A stretch of 13,281 nt of DNA, taken from positions 1-13,281 of the forward strand of contig CAMOXX010000053.1 of NCBI GenBank assembly GCA_946629475.1. The letters run 5' to 3'. The notes beneath the pieces were generated by a model. It ran no database searches, was not told the origin of the DNA, and was given only the letters and a program-made list of their open reading frames with translations. This DNA is from an uncultured Blautia sp. GTDB taxonomy: Bacteria > Bacillota > Clostridia > Lachnospirales > Lachnospiraceae. Positions 13,150 through 13,281 of this stretch are shown here, piece by piece (position 1 is the stretch's first letter; every line of letters starts with the position of its first letter). Both the position numbers and the translations under genes were made by a program.

Positions 13150-13281
13150 TTTCCCGGGGCAGGTATGCATAGAGAAGCGATGGCTTCCTCGGTTCAGCTT
13201 TCTGGGATACACATATCTTGCGTATCTGTAACTGTTCAGCACCCCATGGACATGATCGGAAAATCGAATGAAATGCTTGCA
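13150..13281. other. Intergenic end of the window
   Basis: A weak hairpin GAAGC-GATG-GCTTC lies at 13174-13187 without a T-tract, so it is not a clear terminator. No gene is seen; a short open frame from the ATG at 13246 to the window edge has no ribosome site and starts inside a repeat. Confidence 0.4.
13227..13252. repeat. Palindromic repeat copy 3, with one degraded arm
   Basis: TGTAACTGTTC (13227-13237) is identical to the left arm of copies 1 and 2, and the centre AGCACCCCAT matches the reverse complement of the 5549 copy in nine of ten positions. The right arm is decayed (GGACA instead of GAACA, then divergent). Confidence 0.7.

Noticed and set aside
12226..13242. 338-codon minus-strand frame opposite the cyclase gene
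   Set aside because: It is a shadow of the GGDEF/HAMP coding sequence and shows no domain of its own.
13246..13281. Start of another gene at the right edge
   Set aside because: No ribosome site, only 12 codons visible, and the ATG is inside the third palindrome copy.

Overview
The window looks like a chromosomal segment of an anaerobic Gram-positive bacterium of the class Clostridia, probably Lachnospiraceae or a relative. This is inferred from strong AGGAGG-type ribosome sites, near-consensus housekeeping promoters, a fused FeoA-FeoB with its Cys-rich partner, a bacterial SUV3-like helicase and a Na/Pi-PhoU transporter. The genes have moderately high GC while the intergenic DNA is AT-rich and full of hairpins. 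I see no phage, plasmid, transposase, CRISPR, rRNA or tRNA.

Layout. 1-170 is a tandem array of 63-bp units, each a hairpin. 346-1373 looks like a complete transcription unit without a convincing protein: a near-consensus promoter behind an AT-rich tract, about 1 kb of hairpin-containing sequence, and an intrinsic terminator. It is the best candidate here for an undescribed large non-coding RNA. 1515-3332 encodes a Na/phosphate cotransporter-family protein with a C-terminal PhoU domain, on its own promoter. It converges across a strong terminator on a minus-strand SUV3-like RNA helicase (3435-5345, TTG start). The helicase and the feo operon are divergent from a shared 358-bp region holding two back-to-back promoters and a perfect 11-bp-arm palindrome between them. 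The feo operon is a FeoA-FeoB fusion (5704-8049) plus a 51-residue Cys-rich membrane protein (8062-8217).

Downstream, 8239-8455 is a dense run of hairpins without a gene. Then come a stand-alone (p)ppGpp-hydrolase-type HD protein (8651-9412), a terminator, and a two-gene unit: a family 5 solute-binding lipoprotein (9673-11340) and a membrane sensor with Cache-like, HAMP and GGDEF domains (11392-13149). The binding protein has no permease beside it, so it may feed ligand information to the cyclase rather than serve import.

A roughly 32-bp palindrome with arms TGTAACTGTTC and GAACAGTTACA occurs three times (5549, 9391, 13227; the third has one decayed arm). It looks like a dispersed intergenic repeat. 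Functions are assigned from recognisable motifs only; no database search or folding program was run.
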